Part shown: one piece after another, positions 1 through 8,439 of the stretch
Layout: each line of letters starts with the position of its first letter
How positions within the stretch are numbered: the first letter of the stretch is position 1
Assembly (NCBI RefSeq): GCF_001908235.1
Contig: NZ_LGHK01000038.1
Location: 1 to 46,278, forward strand
Length of the DNA stretch: 46,278 bases
Direction: 5' to 3'
Source: Bradyrhizobium sp. NAS96.2
GTDB taxonomy: Bacteria; Pseudomonadota; Alphaproteobacteria; Rhizobiales; Xanthobacteraceae
Made by a program: the position numbers and the translations under genes
Notes under the pieces: model-generated
Database searches by the model: none
Told to the model about the DNA's origin: nothing
Seen by the model: the letters and a program-made list of their open reading frames with translations, nothing else

Positions 1-37
1 AAAAGTGCGAAGCGGTTTTCCGAAGGAGATCATGCTC
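1..37. repeat. Partial copy of dispersed palindromic repeat E
   Basis: The sequence contains AAAAGTGCGAAGCGGTTTTCC followed by GATCATGCTC. The same words occur in the fuller copies at 19054-19129 and 30839-30910. This copy is cut by the window edge and lacks the central block with CGCGGAACGCG. It lies directly upstream of the first binding-protein gene. Repeats of this type are common between genes in Rhizobiales; a function is not evident. Confidence 0.6.
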
Positions 38-77
38 AAACCAGTTAAGCGCCTATAGAACCAAACCAGGAGACATT

Positions 78-1307
78 ATGCTTTCTACGTTAAGGATCGC
101 CGCGATTTCCGCGGCGATCGTCGCTGTTGCCGCGACGTCAACCGCCGCATTCGCCCAAAAGAAATACGACACCGGCGCGAACGATACCGAGATCAAGGTC
201 GGCAACATCATTCCCTATTCGGGACCAGCCTCCGCCTACGGCGTGATCGGCAAGACCGAAGAAGCCTATTTCAAGATGATCAACGACCGCGGCGGCATCA
301 ACGGCCGCAAGGTCAGTTTCGTCAGCTATGACGACGCCTATTCGCCGCCGAAGGCCGTCGAGCAGGTACGCAAGCTGGTCGAGAGCGACGAAGTGCTGCT
401 GGTCTTCAACCCGCTCGGCACGCCGTCCAACACCGCGATCCAGAAATACCTGAACTCCAAGAAGATTCCGCAGCTGTTCGTCGCCACCGGCGCCACCAAG
501 TGGAACGATCCGAAGAACTTCCCATGGACCATGGGCTGGCAGCCGAGCTACCAGAGCGAAGCCCAGATCTATGCCAAATGGCTGATGAAGGAGAAGCCCG
601 ACGCCAAGGTCGCGATCCTCTATCAGAACGACGACTTCGGCAAAGACTACCTCAAGGGCACCAAGGACGGCTTTGGCGCCAAGGCCGCCACGAGCATCAT
701 CATGGAGGAGAGCTACGAGATCTCCGAGCCGTCGATCGACAGCCATATCGTCAAGATCAAGGCCGCCAATCCGGACGTTCTGCTGATCTACACGACGCCG
801 AAATTCGGCGCGCAGACCATCAAGAAGACCGCCGAACTCGGCTGGAAGCCGCTGCAGATCATCACCAACGTGTCGGCCTCGGTCGGCAGCGTGATGCAGC
901 CGGCCGGCTTCGACAACGCCCAGGGCGTGCTGTCGGCGGCCTATGCCAAGGACGGTGCCGATCCGCAGTGGGCCAACGATCCCAACATGAAGAAGTGGGC
1001 CGAGTTTCTCGACAAGTACATGCCGGGCGCCGACAAGACCGATGGCGGGTACGTCTACGGCTATGGCGCCGCCCAGACGCTCGCCAAGGTGCTGGAAATG
1101 TGCGGCGACGATCTCACCCGCGCCAACGTCATGAAGCAGGCGGCGAGCCTGAAGGACTTCACGCCCGACACCCTGCTGCCCGGCGTCAAGATCAACACCT
1201 CGGCCACCGACTTCGCCCCGATCGCCCAGCTGCAGATGCAGCGCTTCAAGGGCCAGAAGTGGGAGCTGTTCGGTGACATCATTTCCGGCGATGTCCCCTC
1301 GGAGTGA
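78..1307 (+). CDS. ABC transporter substrate-binding protein (branched-chain amino acid type), array copy 1
   Basis: A 409-residue periplasmic binding protein of the type 1 fold (Peripla_BP_6, LivK-like). Such proteins capture amino acids or other small carboxylates and deliver them to a Liv-type permease. The first 26 residues form a Sec signal peptide ending AFA before QKKYDTG. The mature start (DTEIKVGNIIPYSGPASAYG) is shared by all five tandem copies, as is CGDDLTRANVMKQAASL near the C-terminus. AGGAG sits 6-7 bases before the ATG. A terminator follows at 1333. No permease or ATPase is adjacent, so it may share a transporter encoded elsewhere or serve a sensory role. The ligand cannot be read from the sequence. 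Confidence 0.93.
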   Translation: MLSTLRIAAISAAIVAVAATSTAAFAQKKYDTGANDTEIKVGNIIPYSGPASAYGVIGKTEEAYFKMINDRGGINGRKVSFVSYDDAYSPPKAVEQVRKLVESDEVLLVFNPLGTPSNTAIQKYLNSKKIPQLFVATGATKWNDPKNFPWTMGWQPSYQSEAQIYAKWLMKEKPDAKVAILYQNDDFGKDYLKGTKDGFGAKAATSIIMEESYEISEPSIDSHIVKIKAANPDVLLIYTTPKFGAQTIKKTAELGWKPLQIITNVSASVGSVMQPAGFDNAQGVLSAAYAKDGADPQWANDPNMKKWAEFLDKYMPGADKTDGGYVYGYGAAQTLAKVLEMCGDDLTRANVMKQAASLKDFTPDTLLPGVKINTSATDFAPIAQLQMQRFKGQKWELFGDIISGDVPSE

Positions 1308-1332
1308 CGTTGCACTGCGGGAATAAAACAAC

Positions 1333-1364
1333 AGCCTCCGCGATACCAGTCGCGGGGGCTTTTT
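1333..1364 (+). terminator. Rho-independent terminator after array copy 1
   Basis: An 11-bp stem, AGCCTCCGCGA with TCGCGGGGGCT (one G-T pair), encloses a 6-base loop TACCAG and is followed by TTTTG. It closes the first binding-protein unit. It resembles the terminators at 2763, 4147 and 5536 in position and sequence. Confidence 0.85.
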
Positions 1365-1425
1365 GTTGACGCCTCGCGCCGATGGTATTGAATACCCGAA
1401 ACGAAGAACCCGAGGTGGGGAAACC

Positions 1426-2652
1426 ATGACTGCCGCACGTCCGTCCCTGACGGCGCTGTTGTCCGCATTCGCTCTGATCCTGACGAGCTGCAATGTCGCG
1501 CTGGCGCAGAAGAACTACGACACCGGGGCCAGCGACACCGAGATCAAGATCGGCAACACCGTGCCCTACAGCGGCCCCGCCTCAGCCTATGGCGTGATCG
1601 GCCGGACCGAGGCGGCCTACTTCAAGATGATCAACGAGTCCGGCGGCATCCACGGCCGCAAGATCACGTTCATCAGCTATGACGACAGCTACTCGCCGGC
1701 CAAGACCGTGGAGCAGACCCGCAAGCTGGTCGAGGACGACGGGGTGCTGCTGGTGTTCGGCTCGGTCGGTACCTCGACCAACGCTGCGATCCGAAAGTAC
1801 ATGAACGAGAAGCAGGTGCCGCAGCTGTTCGTCGGTTCCGGCGGCTCCAAGTGGAACGACCCCAAGAACTATCCGTGGACCATGGGCTGGCAGCCGTCCT
1901 ACCAGGACGAGGCGCGGGTCTACGCAAAATACATCATGAAGCACAAGCCCGACGCCAAGGTCGCCGTGCTCTACCAGAATGACGACTTCGGCAAGGACTA
2001 CCTCAAGGGCTTGAAGGACGCTTTCGGCGACAAGGCGTCGATGATCGTCGCCGAGGAGGCTTATGAAACCTCCGAACCCGCGATCGACAGTCACATCGTC
2101 AAGCTGAAGGCCGCCGGCGCCGATACGTTCATCAGCGTCACGTCACCGAAATTTGCGGCGCAGGCGATCAAGAAGGCGGCCGAAATCGCCTGGACACCGC
2201 TGCAGATCGTCGCCAACGTCTCGGCCTCGGTCGGCGGCGTGATGCAGCCGGCCGGCTTCGAAAATTCGCAGGGCATCCTGTCGGCGTCCTACCTCAAGGA
2301 CGGCGCCGATCCGCAATGGAATCAGGATCCCGGCATGCAGAAATTCCTCGCCTTCCTCAAGAAGGATTATCCCGACGCCAACAAGCTCGACGGCGCCACC
2401 TCCTACGGTTACGCCGCCGCACAGACCATGGTGCACGTGCTCGAGATGTGCGGCGACGATCTCACCCGCGCCAACATCATGAAGCAGGCGGCGAGCCTGA
2501 AGGACTATGTCCCCGACACGCTGCTGCCGGGCATCAGCATCAACACCTCGGCGACCGACTTCGCGCCGATCAAGCAACTGCGCTTGATGCGCTTCAAGGG
2601 CGAGAAGTGGGAGCTGTTCGGCGACATCATTTCGAGCAATCTGAGCAACTGA
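1426..2652 (+). CDS. ABC transporter substrate-binding protein, array copy 2
   Basis: Type 1 periplasmic binding protein, 408 residues from the ATG at 1426. This start is preferred because GAGGTGGGG lies just upstream and it gives a normal signal peptide; an in-frame upstream extension to 1363 would run back into the preceding terminator. Copies 1 and 2 share the region PLQI(I/V)xNVSASVGxVMQPAGF, so they appear closest to each other. Oddity: the signal peptide contains LTSC at residues 19-22, which fits a lipobox, as well as the usual ALA cleavage site used by its paralogues. It may therefore be a lipoprotein while the others are free periplasmic proteins. The ligand is unknown. Confidence 0.92.
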   Translation: MTAARPSLTALLSAFALILTSCNVALAQKNYDTGASDTEIKIGNTVPYSGPASAYGVIGRTEAAYFKMINESGGIHGRKITFISYDDSYSPAKTVEQTRKLVEDDGVLLVFGSVGTSTNAAIRKYMNEKQVPQLFVGSGGSKWNDPKNYPWTMGWQPSYQDEARVYAKYIMKHKPDAKVAVLYQNDDFGKDYLKGLKDAFGDKASMIVAEEAYETSEPAIDSHIVKLKAAGADTFISVTSPKFAAQAIKKAAEIAWTPLQIVANVSASVGGVMQPAGFENSQGILSASYLKDGADPQWNQDPGMQKFLAFLKKDYPDANKLDGATSYGYAAAQTMVHVLEMCGDDLTRANIMKQAASLKDYVPDTLLPGISINTSATDFAPIKQLRLMRFKGEKWELFGDIISSNLSN

Positions 2653-2762
2653 TCTTCGCGGACTGCCGCTGGCATCCGCGCGCTCAACTCAACAGCGTCG
2701 CCAGCACTCACCGCAATCTCCGCGGTTGGCGCGGGCAGATCGGCGAGCGCGACTAAAGACGC

Positions 2763-2793
2763 AGCCCCTTCGGCCATGCCGCGGGGGCTTTTC
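2763..2793 (+). terminator. Rho-independent terminator after array copy 2
   Basis: AGCCCCTTCGGC pairs imperfectly (10 of 12) with GCCGCGGGGGCT, followed by TTTTC. It is homologous in layout to the other terminators of the array. Confidence 0.75.
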
Positions 2794-2794
2794 G

Positions 2795-2823
2795 TTGAGA
2801 CGCCCCAGGTAAGATGATAGCTT
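2795..2823 (+). promoter_or_regulatory. Possible sigma-70 promoter of array copy 3
   Basis: TTGAGA, 17 bases, then TAGCTT. The same arrangement (TTGAGA, 17 bases, TAGTCA) stands at the equivalent place before copy 4. The -35 begins right after the T-run of the preceding terminator. The -10 match is weak, so the main support is conservation between the two units. Confidence 0.35.
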
Positions 2824-2893
2824 TTGCTGACAACAATGAGCCCTCGAAACAGGGGGCCGCGACACATCATCTGCCATCAGGGAGAGAAACCGT

Positions 2894-4120
2894 ATGTCTG
2901 CAATACGACATCTGGCGGCAATTGCCGTTGCGCTCGCGCTCGTCTCCGCATCCTGCAGCGCGGCACTTGCCCAGAAGAAGTACGACACCGGCGCCAGCGA
3001 TACCGAGATCAAGATCGGCAACATCATGCCCTATAGCGGAGCGGCCTCCGCCTATGGCGTGATCGGCAAGACCGAGGACGCCTATTTCCGCAAGATCAAC
3101 GCCGAGGGCGGCATCAACGGCCGCAAGATCACCTTCATCAGCTACGACGACGCCTACACGCCGCCGAAGACCGTCGAGCAGGCGCGCAAGCTGGTCGAGA
3201 GCGACGAGGTGCTGCTGATCTTCAATTCGCTCGGCACGCCGCCGAACTCGGCGATCCAGAAATACATGAACCAGAAGAAGGTGCCGCAACTGTTCGTCGC
3301 CACCGGCGCCACCAAGTGGAATGACCCGAAGGAATTCCCCTGGACCATGGGCTGGCAGCCCAACTACCAGAGCGAGTCGATCATCTATGCGAAGTACATC
3401 CTGAAGAACAAGCCGAACGCGAAGATCGCGGTGCTCTACCAGAACGACGACTACGGCAAGGACTACCTGAAGGGCTTCAAGGACGGGCTCGGCAGCAAGG
3501 CAGCGTCGATGATCGTCGCCGAGGACAGCTACGAGGTCACGGAGCCGACCATCGATTCCCACATCGTCAGGCTCAAGGCCTCCGGCGCCGACGTGTTCTT
3601 CAACATCACGACGCCGAAATTCGCGGCGCAGGCGATCAAGAAGAACGCCGAGGTCGACTGGCATCCGCTGCACTTCCTCAACAACGTCTCGTCCTCGATC
3701 GGCAGCGTGATCAAGCCGGCGGGCTTCGAGGCCGCCCAGGGCATCATCTCGTCGCAATACCTGATGGATCCGACCGATCCGCAGTGGAAGACCGACAAGT
3801 CCATGATCGCCTGGAACGAATTCCTCGATAAGTATTATCCAGAAGCGAACCGCGCCGATGCCTCCGTGATGTACGCCTACATCGTCTCGCAGGGCCTGGT
3901 GCATGTGCTCAAGGCCTGCGGCGACAATCTGACTCGCGAGAACATCATGAAGCAGGCCGCCAGCCTGCGCGACCTCGAACTCGGCGGCTTGTTGCCGGGC
4001 ATCAAGGTCAACACCTCGGCGACAGATTTCGCGCCGCTTTCGCAACTGCAACTGATGCGCTTCAAGGGCGAGACCTGGGACCGCTTTGGCGACATCTTGA
4101 GCGGCGACGTCGGCGGTTAA
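2894..4120 (+). CDS. ABC transporter substrate-binding protein, array copy 3
   Basis: A 408-residue type 1 periplasmic binding protein with a signal peptide ending AALA before QKKYDTG. GGGAGAG lies 7 bases before the ATG. It is most similar to copy 4: both have FLNNVSxSxGSVIKPAGFE and NAKIAVLYQNDDYGKDYLKG. The two genes also share a leader of about 60 bases with the hairpin word CCCTCGAAACAAGGG (CCCTCGAAACAGGG here). The pocket-facing segments differ from copies 1, 2 and 5, which suggests altered ligand range. No cognate membrane genes are adjacent. Confidence 0.93.
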   Translation: MSAIRHLAAIAVALALVSASCSAALAQKKYDTGASDTEIKIGNIMPYSGAASAYGVIGKTEDAYFRKINAEGGINGRKITFISYDDAYTPPKTVEQARKLVESDEVLLIFNSLGTPPNSAIQKYMNQKKVPQLFVATGATKWNDPKEFPWTMGWQPNYQSESIIYAKYILKNKPNAKIAVLYQNDDYGKDYLKGFKDGLGSKAASMIVAEDSYEVTEPTIDSHIVRLKASGADVFFNITTPKFAAQAIKKNAEVDWHPLHFLNNVSSSIGSVIKPAGFEAAQGIISSQYLMDPTDPQWKTDKSMIAWNEFLDKYYPEANRADASVMYAYIVSQGLVHVLKACGDNLTRENIMKQAASLRDLELGGLLPGIKVNTSATDFAPLSQLQLMRFKGETWDRFGDILSGDVGG

Positions 4121-4146
4121 CCCTTAAATTGTCGACTAAAGACGCG

Positions 4147-4175
4147 GCCCCTGCGGCGTTGTCGCAGGGGCTTTT
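4147..4175 (+). terminator. Rho-independent terminator after array copy 3
   Basis: A perfect 9-bp stem, GCCCCTGCG with CGCAGGGGC, is followed by TTTTC. It closes the third unit. Confidence 0.85.
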
Positions 4176-4177
4176 CA

Positions 4178-4206
4178 TTGAGACGGGCCGCCTGAAATGG
4201 TAGTCA
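4178..4206 (+). promoter_or_regulatory. Possible sigma-70 promoter of array copy 4
   Basis: TTGAGA, 17 bases, then TAGTCA, at the same position relative to the preceding terminator as the element before copy 3. The promoter assignment is tentative. Confidence 0.35.
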
Positions 4207-4280
4207 TTGCAGCCAAATAACAGAGCCCTCGAAACAAGGGGCCGCGACACATTCGTCTGACAACAGGGAGAGAGACATCA

Positions 4281-5507
4281 ATGTCCGTTACCACTAGACT
4301 TGCGGTCCTCGGGGCCGCGTTTGCGCTCGTCGCGACATCCGGCAGCGCTGCGCTGGCCCAGAAGAAATACGACACCGGCGCCACCGACACCGAGATCAAG
4401 ATCGGCAACATCATGCCCTACAGCGGCCCCGCCTCCGCCTACGGCATCATCGGCCGCACCGAGGCCGCCTATTTCAAGAAGATCAACGACGCCGGCGGCA
4501 TCAACGGCCGCAAGATCAACTTCATCTCCTACGACGACGCCTACTCGCCGCCGAAGGCCGTGGAGCAGGCCCGCAAGCTGGTCGAAAGCGACGAGGTGCT
4601 GCTGATCTTCAACTCGCTCGGCACGCCGTCGAACTCGGCGATCCAGAAATACATGAACTCCAAGAAGGTGCCGCAGCTGTTCGTCGCCACCGGCGCGACC
4701 AAGTGGAACGATCCGAAGGACTTTCCCTGGACCATGGGCTGGCAGCCCAATTACCAGAGCGAGACCCAGATCTACGCCAAGTACATCCTGAAGAACATGC
4801 CGAACGCCAAGATCGCGGTGCTTTACCAGAACGACGATTACGGCAAGGACTACCTGAAGGGCCTGAAGGACGGCCTCGGCCAGAAGGCCGCCAGCATGAT
4901 CGTCGCCGAGGAGAGCTTCGAGACCTCCCAGCCGACCATCGACAGCAACATCGTCAAGCTGAAGGCGAGCAACGCCGACGTCTTCATCGACATCGCGACG
5001 CCGAAATTCGCGGCGCAGGCGATCAAGAAGGTCGCCGAGATCGGCTGGAAGCCGACCCACTTCCTCAACAACGTGTCGGCCTCGGTCGGCAGCGTGATCA
5101 AGCCGGCCGGTTTCGAGAACGCGCAGGACATCATCTCCGCCGCCTATCTGAAGGATGCCTCCGACAAGCAATGGGACAATGATCCCGGCATGAAGGAATT
5201 CTACGCCTTCATGGCCAAGGACTTCCCCGAGGGCGACAAGCTCGACGGCGGCACCGTGGTCGGCTTCGGCGTGGCGCAGACGCTGGTCCAGGTGCTCAAG
5301 CAGTGCGGCGACAACCTGACCCGCGAGAACATCATGAAGCAGGCGGCGAGCCTGCAGGATTTCCGCACCGAGGTGCTGTTGCCCGGCATCAAGATCAATA
5401 CCGCCGCGAACGATTTCGCCCCGATCAGCCAGTTGCAGCTGATGAAGTTCAAGGGCGAGAAATGGGAACTGTTCGGCGAGGTCATCAGCGCCGACGTCGG
5501 CGGCTGA
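4281..5507 (+). CDS. ABC transporter substrate-binding protein, array copy 4
   Basis: A 408-residue type 1 periplasmic binding protein with a signal peptide ending AALA before QKKYDTG. GGGAGAGAG lies before the ATG. It is the closest sister of copy 3, sharing leader, hinge segments and C-terminal CGDNLTRENIMKQAASL. It is followed by the strongest terminator of the array. As with the others, it is an orphan binding protein; the Liv-type family assignment is firm and the substrate is not. Confidence 0.93.
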   Translation: MSVTTRLAVLGAAFALVATSGSAALAQKKYDTGATDTEIKIGNIMPYSGPASAYGIIGRTEAAYFKKINDAGGINGRKINFISYDDAYSPPKAVEQARKLVESDEVLLIFNSLGTPSNSAIQKYMNSKKVPQLFVATGATKWNDPKDFPWTMGWQPNYQSETQIYAKYILKNMPNAKIAVLYQNDDYGKDYLKGLKDGLGQKAASMIVAEESFETSQPTIDSNIVKLKASNADVFIDIATPKFAAQAIKKVAEIGWKPTHFLNNVSASVGSVIKPAGFENAQDIISAAYLKDASDKQWDNDPGMKEFYAFMAKDFPEGDKLDGGTVVGFGVAQTLVQVLKQCGDNLTRENIMKQAASLQDFRTEVLLPGIKINTAANDFAPISQLQLMKFKGEKWELFGEVISADVGG

Positions 5508-5535
5508 TTGTCGCGCCGACGGTCGACTGACAATG

Positions 5536-5567
5536 GCCCCCTGCGATACCGTCGCAGGGGGCTTTTT
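5536..5567 (+). terminator. Rho-independent terminator after array copy 4
   Basis: A perfect 11-bp stem, GCCCCCTGCGA with TCGCAGGGGGC, has the 5-base loop TACCG and is followed by TTTTT. Confidence 0.9.
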
Positions 5568-5709
5568 CATTGGCCTTTTCATTGGTCATGGCGGCGGCTC
5601 GCCGGCCGGCCCCGCGAGATGCCTGCTTACGCTTTGCCTGGCAATGCGCTAGGAAACCCGGCAAGAAACCGTCGCCCCTGCGGCGGCAACAACAAGGAGT
5701 TTTCGGGAA

Positions 5710-6942
5710 ATGCCGAAGCCGATCCGTCACCGTGTCGCAACCGCCCTGCTTGGCCTTGCCGTCGCCGCCGCGACCGGCAATGCCGCCTGGGCGCAGAAGA
5801 AATACGACACCGGCGCGAGCGACACCGAGATCAAGGTCGGCAATATCGTGCCCTATAGCGGCCCGGCGTCGGCCTATGGCGTGGTCGGCAAGGCGATGAC
5901 CGCGGTGTTCAAGAAGGTCAACGACGACGGCGGCATCAACGGCCGCAAGATCAATTTCATCTCCTATGACGATGCCTATTCGCCGCCGAAGGCCGTCGAG
6001 CAGGCGCGCAAGCTGGTCGAGAGCGACGAGGTGCTGTTCCTGTTCGGCACGCTCGGCACCGCCTCCAACACCGCGATCCAGAAATATCTCAACGCCAAGA
6101 AGGTGCCGCAGCTGTTCGTCGCGACCGGCGCCACCAAGTGGAACGATCCGAAGGCGTTTCCGTGGACCATGGGCTGGCTGCCGAGCTACCAGAGCGAGTC
6201 GCGAATCTACGCGAAATATCTGCTCAAGGAGAAGCCCACCGCCAAGGTCGCGGTGCTCTACCAGAACGACGACATGGGCAAGGACTACCTGAAAGGCCTG
6301 GAAGACGGCTTCGCCGGCGACCCCGCGCGGATCGCCGCTAAGGAGAGTTACGAAGTTGCCGAACCCACCATCGATTCCCATGTGGTGCGGCTGAAATCCT
6401 CCAATCCCGACGTCATCATCTTCTTCACCACACCGAAGTTCGGCGCCCAGGCGATCAAGAAGCTCGGCGAGATGAACTGGAAGCCGGTGACCATCGTCTC
6501 CAACGTCTCGGCCTCCACCGCAACCGTGATGCGCCCGGCCGGGCTCGACAATGCGCAGGGCGTGATCTCGGCAGCCTACGCCAAGGACGCCAGCGATCCG
6601 CAGTGGAAGGACGACGCCGGCATGAAGGCGTTCGACGAGCTGCTCGCCAAGTACATGCCCGACACCAACCGGGTCGATGCCTCGGCGATGACCGGCTACA
6701 ACATGGCGACCACCATGGTCGAGGTGCTGCGCCGATGCGGCGACGACCTCACCCGCGCCAATGTGATGAAGCAGGCGGCGAGCCTGAAGCAGTTTGCGCA
6801 AGGCGGCCTGCTGCCCGGCGTGACGCTCTCGACCGGTCCGAACGACTTCCAGCCGATCGAGCAGCTGCAGCTGATGCAGTTCAAGGGCGAGCGCTGGCAA
6901 TTGTTCGGCGACGTCATCAGCGGCGAAATTGGCGGCAACTAA
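5710..6942 (+). CDS. ABC transporter substrate-binding protein, array copy 5
   Basis: A 410-residue type 1 periplasmic binding protein with a signal peptide ending AAWA before QKKYDTG. AAGGAG lies about 11 bases before the ATG. It is the most divergent of the five: it has MRPAGLDNAQG where the others have (M/I)(Q/K)PAGF, and PNDFQPIEQLQ near the end. Its 140-base upstream region differs from the leaders of copies 3 and 4. No clear terminator follows; a palindromic repeat (6991-7114) and then glycerate kinase come next. Confidence 0.93.
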   Translation: MPKPIRHRVATALLGLAVAAATGNAAWAQKKYDTGASDTEIKVGNIVPYSGPASAYGVVGKAMTAVFKKVNDDGGINGRKINFISYDDAYSPPKAVEQARKLVESDEVLFLFGTLGTASNTAIQKYLNAKKVPQLFVATGATKWNDPKAFPWTMGWLPSYQSESRIYAKYLLKEKPTAKVAVLYQNDDMGKDYLKGLEDGFAGDPARIAAKESYEVAEPTIDSHVVRLKSSNPDVIIFFTTPKFGAQAIKKLGEMNWKPVTIVSNVSASTATVMRPAGLDNAQGVISAAYAKDASDPQWKDDAGMKAFDELLAKYMPDTNRVDASAMTGYNMATTMVEVLRRCGDDLTRANVMKQAASLKQFAQGGLLPGVTLSTGPNDFQPIEQLQLMQFKGERWQLFGDVISGEIGGN

Positions 6943-6990
6943 ACTCGATACGACGTCATTGGTTGCGCCACGGCCTCCGCGGTTTCATTT

Positions 6991-7114
6991 CACCTCTCCC
7001 GCTTGCGGGGGAGGTCGGATCGCATCAAAGATACGAACCGGGTGGGGGCTCTCTCCACGATGTGACCAGCGGCGATACCCCCACCCTGGCCCTCCCCCGC
7101 AAGCGGGAGGGGGA
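6991..7114. repeat. Dispersed palindromic repeat B, copy 1
   Basis: Two hairpin-forming ends, CCTCTCCCGCTTGCGGGGGAGG at 6993 and its inverted counterpart at 7091-7113, enclose a spacer with GGTCGGATCGC and GGGTGGGGGC. A second copy with the same end design lies at 25733-25864. It fills the gap between the last binding protein and glycerate kinase. Confidence 0.7.
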
Positions 7115-7155
7115 ACGGAAACCAACGGCGCCTCCCGTCTGAAGAAAGCACGGCC

Positions 7156-8439
7156 ATGACCGACCGACGTCCCTTCCTGCGTTCGATCTTCGATGCCGCG
7201 GTGGCGGCTGCGCATCCCGATGTGGTGCTGGCGTCGCGGTTGCGGCCGGTGCCGAAGGGCCGCGTGATCTGCCTCGCCGCAGGCAAGGGCGCCGGCGCCA
7301 TGGCCGCGGCGGCGGAGCGGCACTATCTCGATACGCTCGGCCTCGAGCCGTCACGGCTGGTTGGTATCGCGACCACCCGCCACGGCCATGGCGTGCCGAC
7401 CCGCCGCATCAAGGTGGTCGAGGCCGGGCACCCCGTACCCGATGAAGCCGGCCTGCGCGCCGCCGACGATACGCTGCGGCTGGCAGCGGAAGCCACGCCC
7501 GACGATCTGCTGCTGGTGCTGCTGACCGGCGGCGGTTCGGCGAACTGGATCGCGCCCGTCGAGGGCGTGAGCTTTGCCCAGAAGCAGCAGGTCAACCGCG
7601 CCCTGTTGCGCTCCGGCGCGCCGATCGGCGAGATGAACACCGTCCGCAAGCATCTGTCGCGGATCAAGGGCGGACGGCTGGCGCGCGCCGGCCAGCACGC
7701 TGCCGAGATCGTCACGCTGGCGATCTCGGACGTGCCGCACGACGATCCCTCCGCGATCGCCTCGGGGCCGACGGTGCCGGATCCGACCACGCTGGCGGAT
7801 GCCCGCGCGCTGGTCGCCAAGTACAATCTCTCGGTCGATGATGCGGTCCGCCGCGCACTCGACGATCCCAGGAACGAGAGCTGCAAGCCCGGCGATCCAG
7901 CCTTTGCGCGGGCGACGTTCGAGCTGCTGGCGAGGCCGAAGGCGTCGATCGACGCCGCGGTGAAGGTCGCGCAGGACTCAGGATACGAGACCATCGCACT
8001 CGGCGCCGATCTCGAAGGCGAGGCCCGCGAGGTCGCGGCCGAACACGCGCGGCTTGCGCTGAAGGCGCGCAGCGAGGGCAAGCGCGTTGCGATCATTTCC
8101 GGCGGCGAGCTCACCGTGACCGTGCGCGGCAGCGGCCGCGGCGGCCCCAACCAGGAATACGCGCTGGCGCTGGTCGACCTGCTGAAGGATACGCCTGACA
8201 TCGCAGCGCTCGCCGCCGACACCGACGGCGCCGATGGCGGCGCCGGCAGCGCCACCGACCCCGCAGGCGCGGTGATCGATCAGGCGACGTTCGCGAAGAT
8301 GAAATCGATCGGCCTCGATCCCAGGGCCTATCTCGAGAACAACGATGCCACGGGCTTCTTCGCACAGACCGGGGATTTGCTGCTGACCGGGCCGACGCTG
8401 ACCAATGTCAACGATGTCCGGGTGATTTTGGTGGATTAG
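7156..8439 (+). CDS. Glycerate 2-kinase (DUF4147/MOFRL family)
   Basis: A 427-residue protein with the two-domain plan of glycerate 2-kinases. An N-terminal DUF4147 domain has LAAGKGAGAMA near residue 40, LLTGGGSANW near 125 and MNTVRKHLSRIKGG near 160. A C-terminal MOFRL domain has GPNQEYALAL, DTDGADGG and LTNVNDVRVILV. The family phosphorylates D-glycerate to 2-phosphoglycerate with ATP, linking glyoxylate, tartrate or serine breakdown to central metabolism. Older annotations call such proteins hydroxypyruvate reductase (TtuD), which is generally regarded as a misnomer. The stop overlaps that of the convergent next gene by four bases. Confidence 0.92.
   Translation: MTDRRPFLRSIFDAAVAAAHPDVVLASRLRPVPKGRVICLAAGKGAGAMAAAAERHYLDTLGLEPSRLVGIATTRHGHGVPTRRIKVVEAGHPVPDEAGLRAADDTLRLAAEATPDDLLLVLLTGGGSANWIAPVEGVSFAQKQQVNRALLRSGAPIGEMNTVRKHLSRIKGGRLARAGQHAAEIVTLAISDVPHDDPSAIASGPTVPDPTTLADARALVAKYNLSVDDAVRRALDDPRNESCKPGDPAFARATFELLARPKASIDAAVKVAQDSGYETIALGADLEGEAREVAAEHARLALKARSEGKRVAIISGGELTVTVRGSGRGGPNQEYALALVDLLKDTPDIAALAADTDGADGGAGSATDPAGAVIDQATFAKMKSIGLDPRAYLENNDATGFFAQTGDLLLTGPTLTNVNDVRVILVD

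Noticed and set aside
1366..1393. Possible promoter TTGACG with TTGAAT before array copy 2
   Set aside because: The -10 match is poor and, unlike the elements before copies 3 and 4, it is not supported by a matching neighbour.
138..1493. 451-codon antisense open frame opposite array copy 1
   Set aside because: It mirrors the codon periodicity of the binding-protein gene, has no ribosome site or motif, and similar antisense frames appear opposite every copy of the array.
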